Source: Rhodococcus sp. SBT000017
Lineage (GTDB): Bacteria; Actinomycetota; Actinomycetes; Mycobacteriales; Mycobacteriaceae
NCBI RefSeq assembly: GCF_003688915.1
Contig: NZ_REFU01000001.1
Coordinates: 4,278,001-4,342,000 of the forward strand
DNA length: 64,000 bases
Reading direction: 5' to 3'
Positions 38,215 through 45,934 of this stretch are shown piece by piece. A program made the position numbers and the translations under genes. The notes under the pieces were generated by a model. The model saw only the letters and a list, made by a program, of their open reading frames with translations. It had not been told where the DNA came from and ran no database searches. Positions within the stretch are counted from its first letter, which is position 1; the number at the start of each line of letters is the position of its first letter.

Positions 38215-38958
38215 TCACTGCTGGTCGGGGACCAGACCGGGCGACGGAGTCACACCGGAGGCCGCCGACATCGAGGCAGCGGACTTGGTCACGATGGCCA
38301 ACATGGCGCGTTGCGCGCCGTCTGCATCGCCGGATTGGATCGACGACGCGACCACGCCGTGCAGCCGGATCGCCTCCGGGTCGGCCTGCCGCGACATCAG
38401 GGAATGCCGGGTGCGTCCGGCCAGCACCTCCACCACGATGTCGGACATCGACCGCAACATCGGGTTGCCCGAGGCCGCCAGCAATGTGCGATGGAAATTG
38501 CTGTCGTGCTCGAGGTAGGCGTCGGAATCCGCGGCCCGGGACGTCGACGACATTCCGATGACAGCGGCCGTCAGCGCGCCGCATTGCTCGGGCGTTGCTC
38601 GATGCGCCGCGAGCTTGGCCGCCAAAGGCTCGATGCCCGAACGCAATTCGCTGAGCAGCAGCAACTGCTCGGCGCGGGCGGGCCCGGCCAGTTGCCAGCG
38701 AATGACCACCGGATCGAGGGAGTTCCAGTTCTGCGAGCCCTGCACGGTGATCCCCACGCGCCGACGCACGGTGAGCAACCCCAGCGATTCCAGGACGCGG
38801 ACCACTTCCCGGACGACGGTCCGCGACACCGTGAACCGCACGGCGACGTCGTCGGCCGAGATTCGGGTCCCGCTCGGGATCGCGCCGCTCACGATGTCGC
38901 GACCGAGCTCGTCGAGCACCGAATCGTGAAGCTGGCGGAAGTCGCTGGTCTCGCTCAT
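38215..38958 (-). CDS. GntR/FadR-family regulator
   Basis: A 247-residue GntR-family protein with an N-terminal winged helix (LHDSVLDELGRDIVSGAIPSGTRISADDVAVRFTVSRTVVREVVRVLESLGLLTVRRRVGITV, about 8-72) and a C-terminal FCD effector domain (ELRSGIEPLAAKLAA; HDSNFHRTLLAASGNPML with the metal-binding Asp/His pattern). It is divergent from gluconokinase, so control of gluconate use is likely. TCGTCCCACGG (38969-38979) between them differs by one base from the FadR-type consensus TNGTNNNACNA. The ATG at 38958 is preferred over longer frames lacking support. Confidence 0.88.
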   Translation of the reverse strand: MSETSDFRQLHDSVLDELGRDIVSGAIPSGTRISADDVAVRFTVSRTVVREVVRVLESLGLLTVRRRVGITVQGSQNWNSLDPVVIRWQLAGPARAEQLLLLSELRSGIEPLAAKLAAHRATPEQCGALTAAVIGMSSTSRAADSDAYLEHDSNFHRTLLAASGNPMLRSMSDIVVEVLAGRTRHSLMSRQADPEAIRLHGVVASSIQSGDADGAQRAMLAIVTKSAASMSAASGVTPSPGLVPDQQ

Positions 38959-39020
38959 GTCCGACCGATCGTCCCACGGGTTGCCCGGATTCTCGCGTCT
39001 GTCCGATCCGCCGGAGCGAG

Positions 39021-39599
39021 ATGGAGCAGTATCGAGGGATGGCATCACAGACGACAGGCAGAGCGCATCATCCGGTTCTCGTAGTGATGGGAGTGTCCGG
39101 TTCGGGCAAGTCGACGGTGGCGGGAATTCTCGCCGGCGCGTTGAAATGGGACCTGCAGGAGGGCGACGACCTGCATCCGGACGCCAACGTGGCCAAGATG
39201 GCGGCCGGTCAGCCGCTGACCGACGAGGACAGGTGGCCGTGGCTCGACGTGATCGCGGAATGGATCACCGACCACACCACGACGGGCCGATCGGGGATCG
39301 TGACGTGCTCGGCCCTCAAGCGGACGTATCGGGACGTGCTGGCTGCTGGGTCGAGGGAGGGTTCGGAGGTGATCTTCGTGCATCTGGCCGGAACGAAGGA
39401 TCGGATCAGCGGTCGCCTCAATGCTCGGATGGACCACTTCATGCCGTCCTCGCTGCTCGACACGCAGATCTCGACCCTCGAGCCGCTGGGTGAGGACGAG
39501 AACTCCATCGTCGTCGACATCGGTCCGCCCCCGACCAAGATCGCCGAGCACATTCTGCTGGAGCTCGAGAAGCGCGCGGGAATGTCCGAGAGTCACTGA
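39021..39599 (+). CDS. gntK: gluconokinase
   Basis: Phosphorylates gluconate to 6-phosphogluconate for entry to the pentose phosphate pathway. The 192-residue protein has the P-loop VVMGVSGSGKSTVAG (about residues 21-35), LQEGDDLHPDANVAKMAAGQPLTDEDRWPWL (substrate loop), TCSALKRTYRDVL and the lid motif GRLNARMDHFMPSSLLDTQISTLEPL. It is divergent from a GntR regulator. The start is uncertain: ATG 39021 has GGAG seven bases upstream, while ATG 39039 would remove six residues. No gluconate permease is nearby. Confidence 0.93.
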   Translation: MEQYRGMASQTTGRAHHPVLVVMGVSGSGKSTVAGILAGALKWDLQEGDDLHPDANVAKMAAGQPLTDEDRWPWLDVIAEWITDHTTTGRSGIVTCSALKRTYRDVLAAGSREGSEVIFVHLAGTKDRISGRLNARMDHFMPSSLLDTQISTLEPLGEDENSIVVDIGPPPTKIAEHILLELEKRAGMSESH

Positions 39600-39612
39600 T
39601 CGAAGAAAACTC

Positions 39613-39630
39613 AAGCAAGCATGCTTGCTT
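39613..39630. promoter_or_regulatory. perfect 18-bp palindrome between gntK and whiB
   Basis: AAGCAAGCATGCTTGCTT is a perfect palindrome followed by TTTT. It could be a regulator site (TetR-type sites often look like this) or, less well because there is no loop, a terminator for gntK. No terminator-like alternative is seen between the genes. Confidence 0.5.
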
Positions 39631-39720
39631 TTAAGTACTACGAATGACCGAAAGGACTTGTAAAAGTATGACGAATGCGAGATAGTGAGCTTGTTCACTT
39701 TTTCAGTGAGGAGACAGCTC

Positions 39721-40023
39721 ATGGTGCGAGGCGCACCCGCCAGGCCGGTCCAACTTCCCGTACCCAACGCAGACGTATGGGACTGGCAACTCGACGGACT
39801 GTGTCGCGGATTGGACTCGTCCGTGTTCTTCCATCCCGAAGGCGAACGAGGACGCGCCCGCACCTCGCGTGAAAAATCCGCCAAGCAGGTCTGCGGCCGC
39901 TGCCCGGTACTCGAACAATGCCGCCAGCACGCCCTGGAGGCGAACGAGCCCTACGGCGTGTGGGGCGGAATGTCTGCACACGATCGCGCCGACTTCTACC
40001 GCGGAGCCGTCCGAACCGCTTGA
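39721..40023 (+). CDS. WhiB-family iron-sulfur regulator, WhiB3-like
   Basis: A 100-residue WhiB protein: four cysteines bind a [4Fe-4S] cluster (GLCRG, then C-x2-C in VCGRCPV, then EQCRQ), and the DNA-binding turn is EPYGVWGGMS. The stretch PNADVWDWQLDGLCRGLDSSVFFHPEGERGRART is nearly that of M. tuberculosis WhiB3, a redox regulator of lipid metabolism and respiration switches. Longer frames exist, but ATG 39721 has AGGAG seven bases before it. The 120-bp leader holds competing hairpins that could hide that site. Confidence 0.9.
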   Translation: MVRGAPARPVQLPVPNADVWDWQLDGLCRGLDSSVFFHPEGERGRARTSREKSAKQVCGRCPVLEQCRQHALEANEPYGVWGGMSAHDRADFYRGAVRTA

Positions 40024-40352
40024 GCTTCCTGTACCGCGGATGCGGAGACGTCGACAACGATCTCCGTCATCCCCGCCTCTTCGGGTAGCGCCGAGGAAGC
40101 CGGACGCACCGTCCGGTGGCTGACGTCGGGGTCGACCAGCAGTCGTGATCCACGGTCCACCTCCGGGAGTGTTCTCGACCGATCTCCGCGAGTCTGGTGT
40201 CGGCGGCTCCGGACGCGTTATTCTTTGGCAATGACCACCGGGACGGCGTTGCGCCACACACGGATCGGTGACCCGGCCCTGTTTTGACGGGAGCGCGGGG
40301 TCCGCCTTGTTGTGTTGATGGTATCGAAAAATCAACCACGACAGGAGAATTC
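40024..40352. other. intergenic region with leaderless small ORF and operator-like dyad
   Basis: This 329-bp gap has a TATTCT -10 (40219-40224) six bases before a small ORF (40231-40287), then the dyad GTTGAT-N11-ATCAAC (40314-40336) whose outer arms also partly pair (TTGTTGTGTTGAT/ATCAACCACGACA), then AGGAG before the next gene. The first 190 bases show nothing convincing. Confidence 0.6.
40231..40287 (+). CDS. 18-residue leaderless small ORF
   Basis: MTTGTALRHTRIGDPALF, with a -10 TATTCT six bases before the ATG. No ribosome site, and no longer frame. It may be a leader peptide for the dienelactone hydrolase, or the stub of a lost gene. No match is known to me. Confidence 0.35.
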   Translation: MTTGTALRHTRIGDPALF

Positions 40353-41087
40353 ATGCCCACCAAAACTTTCCAGATCCCGATGGCGGATGGACACGCCGAC
40401 GTCTTCGCCGCGTTTCCAGATGACCAGGTGCCGCACCCAGGCGTTTTGATGTATCCCGATGCGTTCGGTCCTCGGCCCGTGCTTCGTGAGATGGCACAAA
40501 AGTTGGCCGCCCATGGCTACTACGTGCTCGTTCCCAACATCTTCTACCGACATGGTCGAGCGCCCCTCGTCGCGCTTCCCGACCACATCGGAGAAGAAAT
40601 TCGGCCGGCACTCGTCGACCAGTTGATGCCTTTCATCCATCTGCACACTGCCGAGCGCGTCTCCAGCGACGCCGAGGTCTACCTACAATTTCTTGAAGAA
40701 CAGCCTGAAGTGAGCACAGGTGAAGTTGGGGTGGTCGGTTACTGCATCGGTGGTCTGCTCGCGACGCGAACCGCCGCCGTGTACCCGAGCCGGATTGCCG
40801 CGATTGCCGCATTCCATGGCCCGGTGGCAGCGGACCGAATCGAAGAGCTTGCGAAAATCACCGCCGAAGTCCATTTTGGCCACGCCGCAGGCGATCTGAC
40901 GCCCGAGGCTCTGAACGAATTAAATAGAGCGTTGGACGCCGCACAGTTGAGCTACAACTCCGAGATCTATCCCGGCACAATTCATGGGTTCACGATGTCC
41001 GACACGGACGCCTTCGATCCGGCTGGGCTGCAGCGGCACTGGGACCGGTTGCTCGCCCTTTTCGAGAGGGCGCTGGGGACCAACTGA
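40353..41087 (+). CDS. dienelactone hydrolase family protein
   Basis: A 244-residue alpha/beta hydrolase of the dienelactone hydrolase family. The nucleophile is Cys in VVGYCIGGLLAT (near residue 131), where other hydrolases have Ser; YPGTIHGFTMSD carries the catalytic His, and the acid is probably the Asp of HAAGDLT. RHGRAP and the N-terminal PMADGHADVFAAFP are typical of the group. AGGAG lies seven bases before the ATG. No aromatic degradation genes lie nearby, so the natural substrate is unclear. Codon usage seems slightly less GC-biased than its neighbours. Confidence 0.9.
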   Translation: MPTKTFQIPMADGHADVFAAFPDDQVPHPGVLMYPDAFGPRPVLREMAQKLAAHGYYVLVPNIFYRHGRAPLVALPDHIGEEIRPALVDQLMPFIHLHTAERVSSDAEVYLQFLEEQPEVSTGEVGVVGYCIGGLLATRTAAVYPSRIAAIAAFHGPVAADRIEELAKITAEVHFGHAAGDLTPEALNELNRALDAAQLSYNSEIYPGTIHGFTMSDTDAFDPAGLQRHWDRLLALFERALGTN

Positions 41088-41101
41088 ATGGCACCGAGAA
41101 C

Positions 41102-41605
41102 TCAGGCGAGTGTCTTGACCACAGTTGCCGGCACCCCGGCCACCAACGTTCGAGGGGGTACGTCGCGAGTGACGACAGCGCCGGCACCGATGATGGCTTC
41201 CGCGCCGATGGTGACGCCTTGCAGGATCAGTGCTGATGTTCCGATCCAGACGTTTCGTCCTATCGTGATCGGTGCCGAGGTGATTCCGGCCCGTCGCCCG
41301 GCGGGTTCGATCGGATGCCCCGAGGTGATCAGGCTGACATTGGGCCCCAGCATGACGTCGTCATCGATTTCGATCCCGCCGATGTCGTTGAAGCGGCAGT
41401 TCTGATTCACGAACACATTTCCGCCGATGCGGATGTTGATCCCGTGGTCCGAAAAGACCGGTGGAATGAGATGGAAGGCGTCGTCGACAGTTTGTCCGGT
41501 CAGTTCCTGCCAGCCCTCTCGAATGGCCTGCTGGTCGGTGTAGGGGATCGTACTGATTTTTGCTGTGAGCATGATTGCGCGCTGCACTTTTTCGGCGAAG
41601 TTCAT
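41102..41605 (-). CDS. sugar O-acetyltransferase (left-handed beta-helix)
   Basis: A 167-residue hexapeptide-repeat acetyltransferase of the NodL/maltose-galactoside acetyltransferase group: FNDIGGIEIDDDVMLGPNVSLITSGHPIEPAGRRAGITSAPITIGRNVWIGTSALILQGVTIGAEAIIGAGAVVTRDVPP, with the catalytic His in SGHPI. The N-terminal part is shorter than in MAT enzymes. ATG 41605 (MNFAEK) has GAGAGGA five bases upstream and is chosen over ATG 41641. It is divergent from a LysR gene that probably controls it. The acceptor is unknown. Confidence 0.87.
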   Translation of the reverse strand: MNFAEKVQRAIMLTAKISTIPYTDQQAIREGWQELTGQTVDDAFHLIPPVFSDHGINIRIGGNVFVNQNCRFNDIGGIEIDDDVMLGPNVSLITSGHPIEPAGRRAGITSAPITIGRNVWIGTSALILQGVTIGAEAIIGAGAVVTRDVPPRTLVAGVPATVVKTLA

Positions 41606-41728
41606 GGCGGTCCTCTCTGCGAACCTCTTCCGGATGGGCATGTCGAGCAAACTGCACCCGTTGGCGGTCGGCAAACAACCTCGAGGTCGGCGAGTCACAA
41701 CCGATGGTTGTCCGTATAGGGTTCGACG

Positions 41729-42676
41729 GTGGATACGGAGGCCGTGCGGACGTTCGTGGCAGCCGCAGACGGAGGTCAGTTCCAGGCTGCCGCTGACGGG
41801 TTGGGGCTGACACAACAGGCTGTATCCAAACGCATTGCGGCACTGGAACGAAGCCTCGGTGTCTCGCTGTTCGTGCGTTCCGGGAGGGGAGCCCGATTGA
41901 GTGTGGACGGGCAGGCTTTCCTGCCCCATGCGCGCGAGCTGGTCAAGAGTGCACAGCGGGCCGTCGGTTCGGTGGCGTTGGGCAACAGAGCATTACGGGT
42001 CGACGTTCTCAACCGTCGCACGGCTCCTGCGACCTCACTGCGGGCATTTCACAGGATTCACCCACAGATCGATCTGGATGTCGTCACCCTCCCCGACGCA
42101 AACACCGACGCTGCCCTCGACGCCGTCTTGGACGGCAGTGTGGACGCAACTTTCCGCGCCATCAGCGCTACGCGCAGTCGAACGCTTCCGGCCGAACTTC
42201 GGTCGACGCGCGTCATCGACGATCGCCATCAACTACTCACCGGGCCGAAGCATCCCCTTGCTGACAAGGCTTCCGTCTCCATCGCAGATCTTCGTCCACA
42301 CCGGATATGGATGCCAGGCGTGCGTTCGGACACCGACTGGGGTGCATATTACGACGAGTTCGGCCGAACGTTCGGGATCCGAATCGACTCGATCGGAACA
42401 AGTTTCGGCGTGGACGTACTTCTCGAAGAGCTTGCGAATTCTGCCCTTATATCCACTCTGATCGGTGAGGGGTCCAGGTATCTGTGGCCCGAGTCCTACG
42501 ATCTGCGCAGAATCCCGATCGTCGATCCCACCCCGGTCTATCCACATGCGATCGTCTGGCGCGCTGACAACAGGCAACCCGCGCTGCGGGTTTTCCTCGA
42601 GTACTTGCAAAGCTCGCAGAGCAGTCAGAAGAACCTCGCCCTCGCCGAAACCTGGACGCCGCCCGCCTGGGGTTGA
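41729..42676 (+). CDS. LysR-family regulator
   Basis: A 315-residue LysR regulator. The winged helix-turn-helix is at residues about 1-60 (AVRTFVAAADGGQFQAAADGLGLTQQAVSKRIAALERSLGVSLFVRSGRGARLS); the effector domain follows (about 90-300). The GTG at 41729 follows a -10 TAGGGT by six bases. It is divergent from the sugar O-acetyltransferase across 123 bases, the usual LysR layout with its target. The C-terminus ends in a Ser/Gln-rich tail. The inducer is not predictable. Confidence 0.9.
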   Translation: MDTEAVRTFVAAADGGQFQAAADGLGLTQQAVSKRIAALERSLGVSLFVRSGRGARLSVDGQAFLPHARELVKSAQRAVGSVALGNRALRVDVLNRRTAPATSLRAFHRIHPQIDLDVVTLPDANTDAALDAVLDGSVDATFRAISATRSRTLPAELRSTRVIDDRHQLLTGPKHPLADKASVSIADLRPHRIWMPGVRSDTDWGAYYDEFGRTFGIRIDSIGTSFGVDVLLEELANSALISTLIGEGSRYLWPESYDLRRIPIVDPTPVYPHAIVWRADNRQPALRVFLEYLQSSQSSQKNLALAETWTPPAWG

Positions 42677-42936
42677 TGCGCCACGAGGACGCTGGCAAGT
42701 GCATGCGCGTGGCCTGAACACGTTCAATCGCAATCGATGTAGAGAGGGTGGAGCACGGCCCGGGTGGCGGTGAACACAGTGGCAGTGTTCTTCTCCTCGG
42801 CGGGTGCTCTGCCTAGTACCGGTCAGACGCTTCACGGCAACGGCGGCGCGTTCACCACGCGATAGCCGGGTGCCTCGAGGGTAGCTCCCGCCCGATCCGT
42901 CGAACTTGTCGGTGGCATCGTGTTTCATGACGATCC

Positions 42937-43719
42937 ATGAACAAGGTCCTGCGTGCGACGCTCGTCAGTGCGGTCGTCATCACCACCGTCATCGGAATTG
43001 CGTCCTTCGTGCTGAGCTTCGCCGCACTGTGGGATCTCGCCACGATGGCAGGCGTTCCGCGCTCACTGTCCTGGCTGTGGCCGGTGATCGTCGACGGCAC
43101 CATCCTGCAGGCCACGATCTCCGTCATCGCGCTCGCCCAATTCGAGGATCAACGCAGTGGTCGACGCTTCTTCTGGGGCGTGTTGATCACGGCAGCTCTG
43201 GTGAGTATCGGCGCAAATGCCATGCACGCCTTCATCTCCGACGCCGGCACACTGCATCCAGCCCTGTCCGCGGCCATTGCCACCGTCGCCCCGGTGAGCT
43301 TGTTGGCCGCGACGCACGGACTCGGCATCCTCGTTCGGATACCGGCGGAACTGCCGAAGACGATCGACATCGCCGACGAAGACCCCGCCCCCGAAGAGGT
43401 GGCAATCGCGGTCCCGAGAGTCGAACCCGTGACACCTGGGGCCGAACTCCCCACCTCCAAACTCCCCACGCCCGACATACCGGCACCCGCGCCGATGGTC
43501 CGTACCGAGCCGGTCCGCACCGAACCAGTCCGCACCGAACCAGTCCGCACCGAACCAATCCGCACCGAACCAGTCGGCACCGAGCCGGGTCGAACCGAAC
43601 AGCGCCCGCCCGAAGCCTCGGTCACCTCGGTGCGCACGGTCGAACCTCTCGACGAGGTGGATCGCTGGATTCTCGACGAGGAACGGGTGGACGATCTCTA
43701 TCCCGTCGACGCCCCGTGA
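42937..43719 (+). CDS. DUF2637 membrane protein with VRTEP repeats
   Basis: A 260-residue protein. Residues about 1-140 form a DUF2637 domain with four hydrophobic segments (VSAVVITTVIGIASFVLSFAALWDLA; LWPVIVDGTILQATISVIALAQ; a central and a C-terminal segment). The remainder is a hydrophilic cytoplasmic tail with seven VRTEP-like pentapeptide repeats (about 189-220) and an acidic end. DUF2637 proteins are frequent in actinobacterial conjugative plasmids and integrative elements (SpdB-like spread proteins) but also occur on chromosomes. Nothing else here suggests a mobile element. Confidence 0.8.
   Translation: MNKVLRATLVSAVVITTVIGIASFVLSFAALWDLATMAGVPRSLSWLWPVIVDGTILQATISVIALAQFEDQRSGRRFFWGVLITAALVSIGANAMHAFISDAGTLHPALSAAIATVAPVSLLAATHGLGILVRIPAELPKTIDIADEDPAPEEVAIAVPRVEPVTPGAELPTSKLPTPDIPAPAPMVRTEPVRTEPVRTEPVRTEPIRTEPVGTEPGRTEQRPPEASVTSVRTVEPLDEVDRWILDEERVDDLYPVDAP
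43500..43600 (+). repeat. 15-bp in-frame tandem repeat (VRTEP)
   Basis: About seven copies of a 15-base unit like GTCCGCACCGAACCA encode the VRTEP pentapeptide in the DUF2637 protein. Three central copies are identical, a likely site of copy-number change between strains. Confidence 0.85.
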
Positions 43720-43741
43720 CACCCGGTGGCACCATCGAAGT

Positions 43742-44254
43742 ATGAGTTCACATCTGCCGAGATCCGTCGTTCCCGAGAAGCCGAAGCCGGGCCAGGAGTC
43801 CGTCTGGGATTACCCCCGCCCGCCCAAACTCGAGGCCTCCAACCGTTCCCTGGTCGTTCGGCTCGGCGGCGAGGTGGTCGCCCGCACCACCGCCGCGTAC
43901 CGCGTGCTCGAGACGAGCCACCCACCGACCTGGTACATCTCGCCTGCGGACGTGGTTCCGGGTGCGCTGACGCCCTCGGACGCCCGCTCGACGCACTGCG
44001 AGTGGAAGGGTGCTGCCACCTACTGGGACGTGCACGGTGGAGATACCGTCGCACCCGCCGCAGGATGGAGCTACGAGAACCCCACTCCTCGTTTCGCCGA
44101 GATCGCCGGGTACCTCGCCTTCTCGCCCAGTCGTCTGGACTGCGAGATCGACGGCGAAGCGGTCCGGCCCCAGGAAGGCGGGTTCTACGAGGGCTGGATC
44201 ACCGACGACGTGGTGGGCCCGTTCAAAGGAATCCCAGGGTCCTACGGCTGGTGA
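43742..44254 (+). CDS. DUF427 domain protein
   Basis: A 170-residue single-domain protein of the DUF427 family. Family blocks are YPRPPKLEASNRSLVVRLGGEVVARTTAAYRVLETSHPPTWYISPADV, STHCEWKGAATYWDV and the C-terminal VRPQEGGFYEGWITDDVVGPFKGIPGS. DUF427 proteins have a beta-barrel fold and no established biochemical role. It begins 22 bases after the DUF2637 gene and may be co-transcribed. Convergent with the lipoprotein gene, four bases apart. Confidence 0.9.
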   Translation: MSSHLPRSVVPEKPKPGQESVWDYPRPPKLEASNRSLVVRLGGEVVARTTAAYRVLETSHPPTWYISPADVVPGALTPSDARSTHCEWKGAATYWDVHGGDTVAPAAGWSYENPTPRFAEIAGYLAFSPSRLDCEIDGEAVRPQEGGFYEGWITDDVVGPFKGIPGSYGW

Positions 44255-44258
44255 CGGT

Positions 44259-45302
44259 CTAACTACCAGGCAACTCCGCGCGGGTGATGATCTGAATCGA
44301 ACTGCTCGCGCCCGGGTCGCTGCCGGTCACCAGCACGTCGCCGGTCCGCGGATCGACCGCAACCGAATTGGTCTGCGTCACCGTCGGCACATCGCCCAGG
44401 GTGCGCGGAGCAGCGGGATCGGACACGTCGACGACCCTCAGTACGTTCGATGCGGTCAGCGTCACGAACAGCAGTCGGCGTTCGGGATCCACGGCGAGCC
44501 CGTACGGGTTTCCGGGCGCATCGATCGACGCGATCTGACGAATGCCCCCGGCAGCGTCGACCGATGCGAGAAGGACCGTTCCGCCGTCGGTGTCGGCGAA
44601 CCCGGCCACCGTCTGATTCACCGTCACCGCGTGCGTGAGCTTGACGCCGATCGGAGCCTGCGCCACCTCCTGCTGCGTCGTACCGTCGTAGACCCACACA
44701 CCGTTGCCCTGCACGTCCGCGACGGCAGCGAACGGGCCGAGAGCGGCGACACCACCGGGTTGGACTGGACCAGGCGGTAGATCCGACACCACCGACCCGC
44801 CGCGCAGGAAGATCACTCCGCCGCCCATCTCGTTGGTGGCCACGATGGTGCCGTCGGAAGTCTGCACGGCATCGTGGGGCTGACGGCCCACCCCGGTGGC
44901 GGTCGACAGAATCGCACCGTCGGCGAGCGAGATCTCGAGCAGTTCGTCACTGCCCTCGAGCGGAACCAGCACCGGGCCGTCGGGACCGGCCAGTGAGAGA
45001 TGACGCGGCGCACCCGTCGTCGAGACCATCTGCCGCACAGCGCCGGTGGCCGCGTCGAACAGCACCACGCCGTCGGGCTCGCGCACCCCGGCAGCAGCGA
45101 TCCCGGACGCCCCCACAACAACACCCTCGGGAGCGCCCGGAAGTGGAACGACCGTACCGATCGGGTCGGCAGCATCCGGAGCCTGTGCGGGCTCGGCCGC
45201 CGGAGTGGTCGGTGGAGTGGACGGTTCGGTAGGCGATTCGGCAGTAGAGCAGCCGGCCACGAGCAGGCAGGCAGTGGCCACGGCAACCAGACGCGCCCTC
45301 AT
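44259..45302 (-). CDS. beta-propeller (YncE/SMP-30-like) lipoprotein
   Basis: A 347-residue lipoprotein: lipobox LLVAGC (Cys18), a Pro/Thr-rich linker (about 20-48), then a seven-bladed propeller-like domain (for example PYGLAVDPERRLLFVTLTASNVLRVVDVSDP and TNSVAVDPRTGDVLVTGSDPG). It is exported and membrane-anchored; a sensor or binding role is possible but no ligand can be named. The ATG overlaps the bluB stop (ATGA), so it is the third gene of the GGDEF-EAL-bluB operon. Confidence 0.85.
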   Translation of the reverse strand: MRARLVAVATACLLVAGCSTAESPTEPSTPPTTPAAEPAQAPDAADPIGTVVPLPGAPEGVVVGASGIAAAGVREPDGVVLFDAATGAVRQMVSTTGAPRHLSLAGPDGPVLVPLEGSDELLEISLADGAILSTATGVGRQPHDAVQTSDGTIVATNEMGGGVIFLRGGSVVSDLPPGPVQPGGVAALGPFAAVADVQGNGVWVYDGTTQQEVAQAPIGVKLTHAVTVNQTVAGFADTDGGTVLLASVDAAGGIRQIASIDAPGNPYGLAVDPERRLLFVTLTASNVLRVVDVSDPAAPRTLGDVPTVTQTNSVAVDPRTGDVLVTGSDPGASSSIQIITRAELPGS

Positions 45303-45934
45303 CGGCGGTACTGCTCGAAGTGCAGGGCGTCGTCGAGGGGACGCCGGGTGCGCCAACCGAAGCGCTCCAGATCGGGTACCTCCTGGAACGATTCGACCGG
45401 GCCGACACACAGCCAGGCGATCGGCCGGACCGGTGCGGGGATGTCGAGCAGTTCGGTGAGGTATGCCTCGTCGTAGAACGAGACCCAGCCGACGCCGACG
45501 TTCTCGGCTATCGCTGCGAGCCACAGGTTTTCGATGGCAAGTACGGCGGAGAACAGTCCGGTGTCGTCGACGGTGTCACGGCCGAGGACGTACCGTCCTC
45601 CACGGTTCGGATCGTAGGTGACGACCACGCCGGTTCCGCTCGTCTCGATTCCCTCGATACGGATGGGGTCGAACGTCTTTCGGCGTTCGGCGTCCAGCTT
45701 GTCCGCGAAGTCCTGTCGGCAACCGGCCACGTGGGCGGCGAATGCGCTCAGAGTGTCGGGCTTGCGGACGACCACGAAGTCCCAGGGCTGGGTGTTGCCG
45801 ACGCTCGGGGCCTGATGCGCCGCTCCGAGGATTCGGCGCAGAGTCTCGTCGTCGACGACGGTGCCGTCGAACTCGGCGCGGACGTCGCGGCGAGATCTGA
45901 TCGCGGCGTACACCGACAGGGCTGCCTCGGTCAT
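45299..45934 (-). CDS. bluB: 5,6-dimethylbenzimidazole synthase
   Basis: A 211-residue nitroreductase-fold flavoenzyme that breaks FMNH2 to 5,6-dimethylbenzimidazole, the lower ligand of vitamin B12. The marker segments are IRSRRDVRAEF, APSVGNTQPWDFVVV, a DLxRxxxP-like centre and AENVGVGWVSFYDEAYL. The ATG at 45934 overlaps the stop of the GGDEF-EAL gene (ATGA), while AGGAG lies about eight bases upstream inside that gene. No other cobalamin gene is in the window. Alternative: another nitroreductase-family enzyme, but the N-terminal SRRDVR favours BluB. Confidence 0.88.
   Translation of the reverse strand: MTEAALSVYAAIRSRRDVRAEFDGTVVDDETLRRILGAAHQAPSVGNTQPWDFVVVRKPDTLSAFAAHVAGCRQDFADKLDAERRKTFDPIRIEGIETSGTGVVVTYDPNRGGRYVLGRDTVDDTGLFSAVLAIENLWLAAIAENVGVGWVSFYDEAYLTELLDIPAPVRPIAWLCVGPVESFQEVPDLERFGWRTRRPLDDALHFEQYRR

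Noticed and set aside
35603..38518. Plus-strand frames of 200 to 431 codons opposite otsB-GH15
   Set aside because: Shadow frames without motifs; the minus-strand fusion is well supported.
40030..40230. Possible minus-strand gene remnant near the whiB3-like stop
   Set aside because: A short open stretch is visible but has no start, no family resemblance and no support.
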